Below are positions 7,642-17,001 of a stretch of DNA of 52,976 bases, one piece after another (the first letter of the stretch is position 1; every line of letters begins with the position of its first letter). Source of the DNA: Paracoccus aeridis (lineage in GTDB: Bacteria > Pseudomonadota > Alphaproteobacteria > Rhodobacterales > Rhodobacteraceae); the NCBI RefSeq assembly GCF_004923205.2, contig NZ_SELD02000029.1:1-52976 (forward strand). Direction: 5' to 3'. The notes under the pieces were generated by a model. That model did not search any database. It saw only the letters and a list, made by a program, of their open reading frames with translations, and had not been told where the DNA came from. The position numbers were made by a program, and so were the translations under genes.

Positions 7642-8289
7642 CTACCGCAGCGTCTCGCGGCCCCGCGCCACCAGCCCCTGCAGGTCCTGCAGCGACTTCT
7701 GGCCGAACACCGCCTCGTCCCCGGCGATGAAGCTCGGGGTGCCGATCAGGCTCATGTGGTCGGCCAGCTCCAGCGAGGTTGCGAGGTGGTCGACGATCCA
7801 GTCCGCCTCCATGTCGTTGCGCAGCCTGTCTGCGTCGAGCCCGATCCGCCGGGCGGTGGCCATGACCGACGCTTCGTCCGCCTGGCCCCGCATCGACATC
7901 ATCGCGCGATGAAAGTCCCAGTAGCGCCCCTGCCCCTGCGAGGCGAGCGCGGCGCGGGCGGCGAAATACGAGCCCTCGCCGAACACCGGCAGTTCGCGGC
8001 AGGCGACGCGCAGATTCGGGTCCGCCTCGATCAGCTTCGTCATCGTCGGCAGCATCTTCCGGCAGAAGCCGCAGTTGTAGTCGAAGAACTCGGTCAGCGT
8101 GATGTCGCCCTGCGGGTTGCCGAGGACCGGCGCGTTCGGGCTGCGTTCCAGCGCCCGCCGCAGCTCGTCCGGCATGGGATTGCCGCGGGGCGCCGCGACC
8201 GACGGCGCACCCAGCGCCGCGAGCCCGAGAAGCGAGGCGGCACCGGCGATCGCCTGCCGGCGGCTGAGCGGGAGGGGATGCATCATCAT
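7642..8289 (-). CDS. DsbA-family thiol:disulfide oxidoreductase, Tat/Sec-exported
   Basis: 215 aa. The N-terminus has a signal peptide with a twin-arginine-like start (LSRRQAIAGAASLLG) ending near APSVAA. A thioredoxin-like fold follows with active site Cys73-Gly-Phe-Cys76 (DYNCGFCRKM) and the cis-Pro loop LIGTPSF near residue 180, around a helical insertion. It resembles the ScsC/Com1-type periplasmic DsbA proteins that oxidise or isomerise disulfides. Three consecutive ATGs (8289, 8286, 8283) precede the His; the first is used here. It is divergent from the polyketide synthase. Confidence 0.82.
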   Translation of the reverse strand: MMMHPLPLSRRQAIAGAASLLGLAALGAPSVAAPRGNPMPDELRRALERSPNAPVLGNPQGDITLTEFFDYNCGFCRKMLPTMTKLIEADPNLRVACRELPVFGEGSYFAARAALASQGQGRYWDFHRAMMSMRGQADEASVMATARRIGLDADRLRNDMEADWIVDHLATSLELADHMSLIGTPSFIAGDEAVFGQKSLQDLQGLVARGRETLR

Positions 8290-8438
8290 GGCGCCAGTCT
8301 GGCACGAGACCGGCGGGGGTGGAAGCGCTGCGCCGTCCAGCGCCGCTCGCGCCGGGTGACATCCCCGCGAGAGGGTGCAAAGGTGGCCGGGTCCGAAGCC
8401 GCGCGCGCATGGCAGCCGGCCGGACCGGAGGGCATGAC

Positions 8439-9524
8439 ATGACGGCCGCCGCGACCGGGACCCCCGGTGCCCCGAACCGATCCGACGCCGCGGTGCGGCT
8501 GGTCGGCCTTGCAACCGCGCTGCCGCCGAACGAACTGGTGCAGCGCGACGTGGTGGCCCGCGCGCGAGAGGTTCTGGGACCCCGCTACACCACCTTCGAG
8601 CGGATGGTGCCCGCGTTCGAGAACGCGGGGATCGACCGTCGCCATTCGGTCGTGCCGCTCGACTGGTTCGGACAGCCGCACGGCTGGGCGTCGCGCAACG
8701 AGGCTTATCTCGCGGGCGCGCTCGACCTGTTCCGCGCCGCGGCTCAGGGCGCGCTGGACGACGCGGGGCTGCGCGCAAGCGAGGTCGACACGGTGGTGAC
8801 GGTGTCCTCGACCGGGGTCGCAACGCCGACGCTGGAGGCGCTGGCCGCCGCCGGGCTGGGATTCCGCCCCGACATCCTGCGCGTGCCGGTCTTCGGCCTG
8901 GGCTGCGCGGGCGGGGTGTCGGGGCTCGCCATCGCCCGCGAGCTCGCGGCCGCACGGCCCGGATCGCGCGTGCTGGTGGTCGCGGTCGAGACCTGCACGC
9001 TGCTGTTCCGCATGGACCGCATGCAGAAGGCCGACATCATCGCGACGGCGCTGTTCGGAGACGGCGCGGCGGGCGCGGTGCTGAGCTCACGCCCCGGCGA
9101 CGCGGGGCCGGTCCTGGGTCGCGGCGCGCAGTACATGTGGGCCGACACGCTGCAGATCATGGGCTGGGACGTGGACGACGTGGGCCTTGGCGTCGTGTTC
9201 GACCGCTCGATCCCGCACTTCGTGACGGCCCGGATCGCCGACGCCGTGGACCGCACGATGCCCGCGCTGGGCGGCGGACCCGTCGCCCGCATGGTCTGCC
9301 ATCCGGGCGGCGCCAAGGTCATCACCGCGCTGGAGGACGCGCTCGCGTTGCCCGCAGGCAGCCTCGACGCGGAACGCGAGGTGCTGCGCGAGGCGGGCAA
9401 CATGTCCGCGCCCACGGTGCTGTTCGTGCTGAAGAAGGTGCTGGAGGCCGGCGCCACGGGACGGCTGATGCTGGCCGCGCTCGGCCCCGGCTTCACCCTG
9501 TCGATGCTGCCGGTCGATGTCTGA
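8439..9524 (+). CDS. Type III polyketide synthase (chalcone/alkylresorcinol synthase family)
   Basis: 361 aa. GGAGG lies 7 bases before the ATG at 8439. The catalytic triad of the family is visible: Cys156 (FGLGCAGG), His288 (VCHPGG) and Asn321 (EAGNMSAP). The ketosynthase fold is complete, with ALFGDGAAGAVL. Such enzymes condense malonyl-CoA onto an acyl-CoA starter and cyclise the product to resorcinols, pyrones or phloroglucinols; the starter and ring type cannot be read from sequence here. The stop overlaps the next gene by 8 bases, so the methyltransferase is almost certainly co-translated. Confidence 0.88.
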   Translation: MTAAATGTPGAPNRSDAAVRLVGLATALPPNELVQRDVVARAREVLGPRYTTFERMVPAFENAGIDRRHSVVPLDWFGQPHGWASRNEAYLAGALDLFRAAAQGALDDAGLRASEVDTVVTVSSTGVATPTLEALAAAGLGFRPDILRVPVFGLGCAGGVSGLAIARELAAARPGSRVLVVAVETCTLLFRMDRMQKADIIATALFGDGAAGAVLSSRPGDAGPVLGRGAQYMWADTLQIMGWDVDDVGLGVVFDRSIPHFVTARIADAVDRTMPALGGGPVARMVCHPGGAKVITALEDALALPAGSLDAEREVLREAGNMSAPTVLFVLKKVLEAGATGRLMLAALGPGFTLSMLPVDV

Positions 9525-10017
9525 GGGCGCGCTCCCCTCGGCCCTGTTCATCGCGTTCCTGGTGGTGCAGCGGCTGGCCGAACTGTCCATCGCGCGCCGC
9601 AACACGCGCCGGCTGCTCGCGCGCGGCGCGGTCGAACACGGCGCCCGCCACTATCCGCTGATCGTGGCGCTGCACGCGGGCTGGCTCGTCTGCATCGCCG
9701 TGTTCGGCTGGGGACGGCCGGTGCATCCGCTGTTCCTCGCGCTGTTCGTGATTTTGCAGGTCCTGCGGGTCTGGATCCTCGCCACGCTCGGGCGCCGCTG
9801 GACGACGCGGATCATCGTGACCGGCGAGCCGCTGGTCCGGCGCGGCCCGTTCCGCTGGCTTCGGCACCCGAACTACACCCTGGTCGTGGCCGAGATCGCG
9901 GTGGCGCCGCTGGTGCTTGGCCTCACATGGGCGGCGGTGCTGTTCTCGGTGCTGAACGCGGCCGTGCTGTGGATCCGCATCAGGGCCGAGAACGCCGCCC
10001 TTCATGGCGGCCGGTGA
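9517..10017 (+). CDS. Isoprenylcysteine carboxyl methyltransferase (ICMT)-family membrane protein
   Basis: 166 aa with four or five hydrophobic segments. The ICMT C-terminal signature is present: TGEPLVRRGPFRWLRHPNYT, then a hydrophobic helix and the conserved Glu in RIRAENAALHG. Bacterial homologues paired with type III polyketide synthases, such as SrsB beside SrsA in Streptomyces, methylate the phenolic lipid product using S-adenosylmethionine. The 8-base overlap with the synthase supports that role here rather than prenyl-protein methylation. Confidence 0.83.
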   Translation: MSEGALPSALFIAFLVVQRLAELSIARRNTRRLLARGAVEHGARHYPLIVALHAGWLVCIAVFGWGRPVHPLFLALFVILQVLRVWILATLGRRWTTRIIVTGEPLVRRGPFRWLRHPNYTLVVAEIAVAPLVLGLTWAAVLFSVLNAAVLWIRIRAENAALHGGR

Positions 10018-10079
10018 CATCTTGCCCCGCGTCCCCTCGCCCCTGTAACGAGACGCGGCCCGCAGCAAGGAAGGATGCC

Positions 10080-10856
10080 ATGCGCCGTTTCCCGCCCGAG
10101 CGGATCGTCTGCCTGACGGAAGAAACCGTCGAGACGCTGTATCTTCTGGGCGAGGATCGCCGCATCGTCGGCGTGTCGGGCTATGCCGTGCGCCCGCCGC
10201 AGGTCAGGCGCGAAAAGCCGCGCGTGTCGGCCTTCACCTCGGCCGACCTGCCGAAGATCCTCGCGCTGGATCCCGATCTCGTCCTGACCTTCTCGGACCT
10301 GCAGGCCGGGATCGTGGCGGACCTCGTGCGCGCAGGCATCGCCGTCACCGCCTTCAACCAGCGCGAAGTCGCCGGGATCCTCGCCATGATCCGCCACGTG
10401 GGCGCGCTCGTGGGCGCGTCGGACCGGGCCGACACGCTTGTTCAGGACTACGAGCGCCGCCTCGACGCCGTCGCCGCGCGGGCGGCGGACCGCCCCCGCC
10501 CCGTGGTCTACTTCGAGGAATGGGACGAGCCGATGATCTCGGGCATCCACTGGGTGTCGGAACTGGTCGAGATCGCGGGCGGGCGCGAGGCGTTCCCGCA
10601 GCTTGCCCCGATGAAGTCCGCGCGCGACCGGATCGTGACGTCCGATCAGGTGATCGCGGCCGCGCCCGACGTGATCCTCGCCTCGTGGTGCGGCAAAAAG
10701 GTCCGCCCCGACCGCATCGCCGCGCGCCCCGGCTGGAACGCGATCCCGGCCGTGCGGGCAGGCCGCATCGTCGAGATCAAGTCGCCGCTGATCCTGCAGC
10801 CCGGGCCCGCCGCGCTGACGGACGGGCTCGACGCCATCGTCGCGGCGCTCGCGTGA
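10080..10856 (+). CDS. Cobalamin-binding protein of the BtuF/periplasmic-binding-2 type, without signal peptide
   Basis: 258 aa; GGAAGG lies 6 bases before the ATG. Bi-lobed metal-chelate-binding fold (Peripla_BP_2): an N-lobe starting RIVCLTEETVETLYLLGE, SADLPKILALDPDLVLTFSD, a long linker helix, and a C-lobe with YFEEWDEPMISG and WCGKKVRPDR. It resembles proteins commonly annotated as cobalamin-binding in proteobacteria. No signal peptide or lipobox is visible, so a cytoplasmic role or indirect export must be considered. No btuCD genes adjoin it. It is followed, with a 3-base overlap, by a PP-loop ATPase stub. Confidence 0.7.
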   Translation: MRRFPPERIVCLTEETVETLYLLGEDRRIVGVSGYAVRPPQVRREKPRVSAFTSADLPKILALDPDLVLTFSDLQAGIVADLVRAGIAVTAFNQREVAGILAMIRHVGALVGASDRADTLVQDYERRLDAVAARAADRPRPVVYFEEWDEPMISGIHWVSELVEIAGGREAFPQLAPMKSARDRIVTSDQVIAAAPDVILASWCGKKVRPDRIAARPGWNAIPAVRAGRIVEIKSPLILQPGPAALTDGLDAIVAALA

Positions 10857-10960
10857 CGCGCAGCCCCGCCGTCATGTCCTGGTCCTTGGGCAAGGACAGC
10901 GCGCTGGCGCTGCACCCGGGCGCGCGGCGCAGCCCCGCCGTCAGGGCGTCTCGAAGTTGA
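10854..10960 (+). pseudogene. Truncated N-terminus of a PP-loop ATPase (DUF71/diphthamide-ammonia-ligase-like)
   Basis: The GTG at 10854 overlaps the stop of the preceding gene. It begins VTRSPAVMSWSLGKDSALALH, which matches the start of DUF71/adenine-nucleotide-alpha-hydrolase proteins (consensus MSWSGGKDSALAL). Coding sense ends after about 21 codons and the frame runs into the 3' end of the convergent ramB gene. A 17-bp direct repeat, GCGCAGCCCCGCCGTCA, occurs at 10858-10874 and 10927-10943. The gene was probably lost by a deletion that left only the ATP-binding loop. Confidence 0.6.
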
Positions 10961-12377
10961 AGATGGCTAGGCTGCGCTCGCGTTCGTTCACCTTGAGACG
11001 GCGGTTCAGCGGCGCGTGGGCGCGGGCCGCGCAGTCGGGGCGCTCGCACAGGTAGCAGTTCAGCCCGATGTCCACGGGCCGCGTCCGCCCCAGGTCGATC
11101 CCGTCGGCATAGACGAGCCGCGGCGCGTAGGCCACGTCGCAGCCAAGACCGATCGCCAGCCGCTGTGCCGGGGCCCCGTGCATCCCCCCGGCCCGCGTGA
11201 TCGTGCGCGCGATGGAAAAGTAGCTCGTGCCCTCGGGCATGCGGATGACCTGCGTGAGCATCTGCCCCGGCGCCTCGAACGCGGCGTGGATGTTCCACAA
11301 GGGGCAGGTGCCGCCGAAGCGGGAAAACGGGAAGCGCCCGGCGCTGAAGCGCTTGGTCATGTTGCCCGCCCGGTCCACCCGGACGAAGAAGAACGGGATC
11401 CCCCGCGCCCCTTCGCGTTGCAGCGTGGACATGCGGTGCGCGGTCTGTTCGTAGCTGGTGCCGAAGCGGTGCGACAGCAGCTCGATGTCGTAGCGGGTGG
11501 ATTCGCAGGCGGCGAGGAACCGCCCGTAGGGCATCATCACCGCCGCGGCGAAGTAGTTGGCAAGGCTGACCCGCAGCAGCGACACCGCCGCCGGCTCCTC
11601 GATCCCCGACTGCTCGACCAGCCGGGAAATGGCGGCTTCCTGTTCCAGCCGCGCCAGCAGGACGCCGATCTGGAAGCGGCGGCTGGGCTGCGCCAGCAGT
11701 TCCGACAGCATCAGTTCCTTGTTGTGCGGGTCGAAGCGACGCAGTTGCTCGCCCATGACGTCCGCGGGCAGGATCCGGGCGCGGATCTTGTGGCCCGCCA
11801 GGCGCTGGGTCAGCGCCAGGTGCGGCTCGGACCGGTGCAGCTGCAGTTCCCCGGCCATGCCTTCCGCGGCGCGGTCGAGTTCGTCGATGTAGTTGCGGCG
11901 CGCGTACAGCCATCCCCGCACCGCATCCACCGGGCGCGAGCTGCCCGCCAGCACCTCGACCTTGTCGCGGTCGGCCAGCGGGCTGTCCTCGTCGTCGGGG
12001 CGCAGCACGGATTCGTGGTGGCGTTCGTGCAGGCGCACGAAGGCCGCGGCGAGCCGGGGCGACGCTTGCAGCACCGCCTCGACCTCTGCCCGCGGCAGCG
12101 TGGCGAGGTCGAGGACCGGGTCCTTCACCGCCGCGCCGAAATCGGCCGCAAGCTGCGCGTCCACCGACGGCGACAGCTCGGATATGTTGAGATCATAGAC
12201 CTCGGCCAGCTTCATCAGCAGCTTGGCGGATGCCGGGCGCTGGTTCGCCTCGATCAGGGTGATGTAGCTCGCCGACACGCCAAGCTCGGCCGCCATCTGC
12301 GCCTGCGTCAGCCCCAGCGACCGCCGCAGCACTTTGAGCCGCTGCCCGACGATGAGCTTTTCCGAGCGATCGGCCAT
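10941..12377 (-). CDS. ramB: RamB/ScfR-type XRE regulator sensing short-chain acyl-CoA metabolism
   Basis: 478 aa. The start is at 12377 (MADRSEKL), with AAGGA 9 bases upstream; a TTG three codons earlier is less likely. The N-terminal helix-turn-helix (residues about 10-65) has QAQMAAELGVSASYITLIEANQRPAS. An ImmA/IrrE-like middle domain follows. The conserved C-terminal domain has GIPFFFVRVDRAGNMTKRFSAG and a Cys motif (CYLCERPDC). In Paracoccus denitrificans a RamB homologue controls isocitrate lyase and malate synthase. The divergent position next to aceB and aceA makes the same role very likely here. Confidence 0.88.
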   Translation of the reverse strand: MADRSEKLIVGQRLKVLRRSLGLTQAQMAAELGVSASYITLIEANQRPASAKLLMKLAEVYDLNISELSPSVDAQLAADFGAAVKDPVLDLATLPRAEVEAVLQASPRLAAAFVRLHERHHESVLRPDDEDSPLADRDKVEVLAGSSRPVDAVRGWLYARRNYIDELDRAAEGMAGELQLHRSEPHLALTQRLAGHKIRARILPADVMGEQLRRFDPHNKELMLSELLAQPSRRFQIGVLLARLEQEAAISRLVEQSGIEEPAAVSLLRVSLANYFAAAVMMPYGRFLAACESTRYDIELLSHRFGTSYEQTAHRMSTLQREGARGIPFFFVRVDRAGNMTKRFSAGRFPFSRFGGTCPLWNIHAAFEAPGQMLTQVIRMPEGTSYFSIARTITRAGGMHGAPAQRLAIGLGCDVAYAPRLVYADGIDLGRTRPVDIGLNCYLCERPDCAARAHAPLNRRLKVNERERSLAIFNFETP

Positions 12378-12499
12378 GCGTGACAATCCTTACAAAACCG
12401 GCGTTCGTGACTGACGGATCCTGACAGGCTGACCCGTTGCCGCGTGTGTCGGCCCGCTGACATTACTACTGTGACAATATCCAGTCACGGAGATTCGCC
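12378..12499. promoter_or_regulatory. ramB-aceB divergent control region
   Basis: 122 bases between the two divergent genes. GTGAC-N8-GTCAC at 12471-12488 is an inverted repeat just before the aceB ribosome site, and TGACAAT-like segments recur at both edges of the region. These are the best candidate operator elements for RamB, but the precise binding sequence in alphaproteobacteria is not something I can confirm. Confidence 0.45.
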
Positions 12500-14122
<1,623 letters not shown>

Positions 14123-14141
14123 CGGCCACGCGCGCGGACGT

Positions 14142-14169
14142 GCCGCCGGTCCCATCCACGCCCGGCGGC
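14142..14169 (+). other. Stem-loop between aceB and aceA
   Basis: GCCGCCGG (14142-14149) pairs with CCGGCGGC (14162-14169) around a 12-base loop. No T run follows, so it is more likely an mRNA-processing or partial attenuation element than a terminator. Confidence 0.35.
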
Positions 14170-14248
14170 GCGATCTTCACGCCACCCCTTCCTGCCACCC
14201 ACGGGCGCGCCGCGCGCGCCAGACTGATCGACCACGAAAGGACGACCC

Positions 14249-15856
14249 ATGCCCCGCAAGACCTTCAGCGACCTGCACGCCGAGATCTCGGCCCGCTACC
14301 CCTCCGGCCAGACCGCCGGCGGCGTGTCGGTCGACGACATCGTGCAGCTGCGGCTGCAGAACACCTGGGACACCCACCTCGACATCGCCCGCGAGATGGC
14401 GGCCGTGATGCGCGCCGACATGGCGGCCTATGATGCCGATGCGTCCAGGTTCACCCAGTCGCTGGGCTGCTGGTCCGGCTTCCACGCGCAGCAGATGATC
14501 AAGGCCGTGAAGCGGATGCGCGGCACCGCCAAGGGGACCTATGTCTACCTGTCGGGCTGGATGGTCGCGGGCCTTCGCAACCGCTGGGGCCACCTGCCCG
14601 ACCAGTCGATGCACGAAAAGACCGCCGTCGCCGACCTGATCGAGGAAATCTACACCTCGCTCCGCCAGGCCGACGAGGTCGCGATGAACGACCTGTTCCG
14701 GGCGCTCAAGGCCGCGGGCTCGGACACCGAGCGGCGCAAGGTGATCGACCAGATCGACAACTTCGAAACCCACGTCGTCCCGATCATCGCCGACATCGAC
14801 GCGGGCTTCGGCAACGAGCACGCGACCTACCTGCTGGCCAAGGAACTCATCAAGGCGGGCGCCTGCTGCCTGCAGATCGAGAACCAGGTGTCGGACGCCA
14901 AGCAGTGCGGCCACCAGGACGGCAAGGTCACCGTCCCGCGCGAGGACTTCATCGAGAAGCTGCGCGCCTGCCGCCTCGCCTTCGAGGAGCTGGGCGTCGA
15001 GCAGGGCGTGATCGTCGCGCGGACCGACAGCCTCGGCGCTGGGCTGACGCAGAAGGTGCCGGTCAGCCAGCGCCCGGGCGATCTTGCCAGCCAGTACATC
15101 AAGTGGCTGAAGACCGAGCAGATCACGGAAGCCAACCCGATCCAGGAAGGCGAGCTCGCGATCTTCCAGGGCGGCGAGTTCGTGAAGCCCGTGCGCCTGC
15201 CGAACGGCCTGTTCCCGTTCCAGGAAGGCACCGGCCGCGCCCGCGTGATCGAGGACTGCATCGCCAGTCTGCGCGACGGCGGCGCGGACCTGCTGTGGAT
15301 CGAGACCGACACCCCGAACGTGGATGAGATCGCCGGCATGGTCGCCGAGATCCGCAGGGAAGTGCCGGACGCGAAGCTGACCTACAACAACTCGCCCAGC
15401 TTCAACTGGACGCTGAACCTGCGCAAGCAGGTGCGCGACCAGTGGATCGCCGAGGGCAGGATCAAGGCGTCCGACTATCCGGAAGGCAACGAGCTGATGA
15501 AGGCCGAGTTCGACACGTCGGACATCGGGCTCGAGGCGGATGCGCGCCTGGCCCGGTTCCAGACCGACATCTCGGCCCGCGCCGGCGTGTTCCACAACCT
15601 GATCACGCTGCCGACCTTCCACCTGACCGCCAAGTCGGTGGACGAGCTGTCGCGCGGCTACTTCGGCGAGGACAAGATGCTGGCCTACGTCAAGACCGTG
15701 CAGCGCGAGGAAATCCGCCGCGGCGTGTCGGCGGTCAAGCACCAGCACGAGGTCGGGTCGGACCTGGGCGACACGTTCAAGGAAATGGTGTCGGGCGAGC
15801 GCGCGCTGAAGGCGGGCGGCCACGCCAACACGATGAACCAGTTCGCCGCCGAGTGA
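14249..15856 (+). CDS. aceA: Isocitrate lyase (long Pseudomonas-type form)
   Basis: 535 aa, about 100 residues longer than the E. coli enzyme and close to the Pseudomonas aeruginosa type. It splits isocitrate into glyoxylate and succinate. The catalytic loop is AKQCGHQDGK with Cys220, against KKCGH in E. coli. Other landmarks are the metal-site Asp segment IADIDAGFGNE, ARTDSLGAGL and the substrate loop NNSPSFNWTLN. GAAAGGA precedes the ATG. A strong hairpin follows the stop, ending the aceBA unit. Confidence 0.95.
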   Translation: MPRKTFSDLHAEISARYPSGQTAGGVSVDDIVQLRLQNTWDTHLDIAREMAAVMRADMAAYDADASRFTQSLGCWSGFHAQQMIKAVKRMRGTAKGTYVYLSGWMVAGLRNRWGHLPDQSMHEKTAVADLIEEIYTSLRQADEVAMNDLFRALKAAGSDTERRKVIDQIDNFETHVVPIIADIDAGFGNEHATYLLAKELIKAGACCLQIENQVSDAKQCGHQDGKVTVPREDFIEKLRACRLAFEELGVEQGVIVARTDSLGAGLTQKVPVSQRPGDLASQYIKWLKTEQITEANPIQEGELAIFQGGEFVKPVRLPNGLFPFQEGTGRARVIEDCIASLRDGGADLLWIETDTPNVDEIAGMVAEIRREVPDAKLTYNNSPSFNWTLNLRKQVRDQWIAEGRIKASDYPEGNELMKAEFDTSDIGLEADARLARFQTDISARAGVFHNLITLPTFHLTAKSVDELSRGYFGEDKMLAYVKTVQREEIRRGVSAVKHQHEVGSDLGDTFKEMVSGERALKAGGHANTMNQFAAE

Positions 15857-15876
15857 TCGGCTGAGGCCATCGACAT

Positions 15877-15903
15877 GCGCCGCCCCTCTCGCGGGGGCGG
15901 CGC
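15877..15903 (+). terminator. Hairpin terminator after aceA
   Basis: GCGCCGCCCC, a 7-base loop and GGGGCGGCGC form a perfect 10-bp stem 20 bases past the aceA stop, followed by a short CCTTC. It separates aceA from the convergent sugar operon. The T run is weak. Confidence 0.6.
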
Positions 15904-16035
15904 CTTCATGCGACCGAGGTCCCGCCGCGCCCGGCCGATACTGCCGCTGAGGCCATCGAAGGCTCCCATTTGCGCGCCCTTGCAGCGGCGTTTTGCGTGG
16001 GCAGGATGCACCGGAACGCGGCGGCCGGCCAAGTT

Positions 16036-17001
16036 TCAGCCGCGCGCCGTGCCCGCCGCGATCCGCAGCAGCCCCTTCTGCAGCACGATGAAGACGAACA
16101 GCAGCGCGCCGATCACGATCCTCGTCCACCAGCTCGACAGCGTCCCGTCGAACACGATGTAGGTCTGGATCAGCCCCATGATCAGCACGCCGACCAGCGT
16201 GCCCGGCACCGTGCCCGACCCGCCCGTCAGCAGCGTGCCGCCGATCACGACAGCGGCGATGGCGTCGAGCTCGGTCCCCACCGTCGCCAGCGAATACCCG
16301 GCCGAGGTGTAGATCGCGAACACGATCCCGGCGAGTCCGGCGCAGAAGCCCGAGATCCCGTAGACCGCGACGATGGTGCGCGCGACCGGCACGCCCAGCA
16401 GCCCCGCGGTCCGCGCATCGCCCCCGATCGCCAGCACCCGCGTCCCGAACGGCGTGCGGTGGATCAGCAGGCTGCCCGCCAGCACCACCAGCAGCATGAT
16501 CCCGGCGATCAGCGTGAACCGCCCCTTGCCGGGCAAGAGATAGTAGCTGGACGAAAGCGCGTCGAAGAACGGGTCGTCGATCGGGACGGAATCGATCGAC
16601 AGCACGTAGGCGAGGCCGCGCGCCATGAACATGCCGGCCAGCGTCACGATGAACGCGGGCATTTCCAGCGCATGGATCAGCGCCCCCATGCACAGCCCGA
16701 ACGCCGTCGTGAGCGCCAGCAGCAGGGCGAAAACGGCGAGCGGGTGCAGCCCGGTGTCGCGCAGCATGACGGCGATGAACACGCCCGAGAACGCGATCAC
16801 CGACCCGATGCTGAGGTCGATCCCCCCCGACAGGATGACGATGGTCATGCCCACCGCCGCGATGCCGAGATAGGCGTTGTCGGTGAGAAGGTTCCCCATC
16901 ACCCGCGTGGACAGGATGTTGGGGTACTGCATCCATGCCAGCGCATAGGCCGCGACGAAGATCGCGCAGGTCGCGAGCAGCGGCAGGAACCGCGCGCTCA
17001 T
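16036..17001 (-). CDS. yjfF: CUT2 sugar ABC transporter permease YjfF
   Basis: 321 aa with about nine hydrophobic helices; BPD_transp_2 (AraH/RbsC) family. The family signature SGGIDLSIGSVIAFSG is at about residues 58-73, and GGDARTAGLLGVPV and GTLLTGGSGTVPGT are the cytoplasmic coupling and loop motifs. The start at 17001 overlaps the ytfT stop by 4 bases (ATGA). Paired with YtfT it forms the heterodimeric channel; the E. coli system imports galactofuranose. It is the last gene of the 15-gene leftward run. Confidence 0.88.
   Translation of the reverse strand: MSARFLPLLATCAIFVAAYALAWMQYPNILSTRVMGNLLTDNAYLGIAAVGMTIVILSGGIDLSIGSVIAFSGVFIAVMLRDTGLHPLAVFALLLALTTAFGLCMGALIHALEMPAFIVTLAGMFMARGLAYVLSIDSVPIDDPFFDALSSSYYLLPGKGRFTLIAGIMLLVVLAGSLLIHRTPFGTRVLAIGGDARTAGLLGVPVARTIVAVYGISGFCAGLAGIVFAIYTSAGYSLATVGTELDAIAAVVIGGTLLTGGSGTVPGTLVGVLIMGLIQTYIVFDGTLSSWWTRIVIGALLFVFIVLQKGLLRIAAGTARG

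Noticed and set aside
14177..16936. A 900-codon open frame antisense to aceA and continuing through yjfF
   Set aside because: Its sequence has no recognisable protein character, and both overlapped genes are clear family members.
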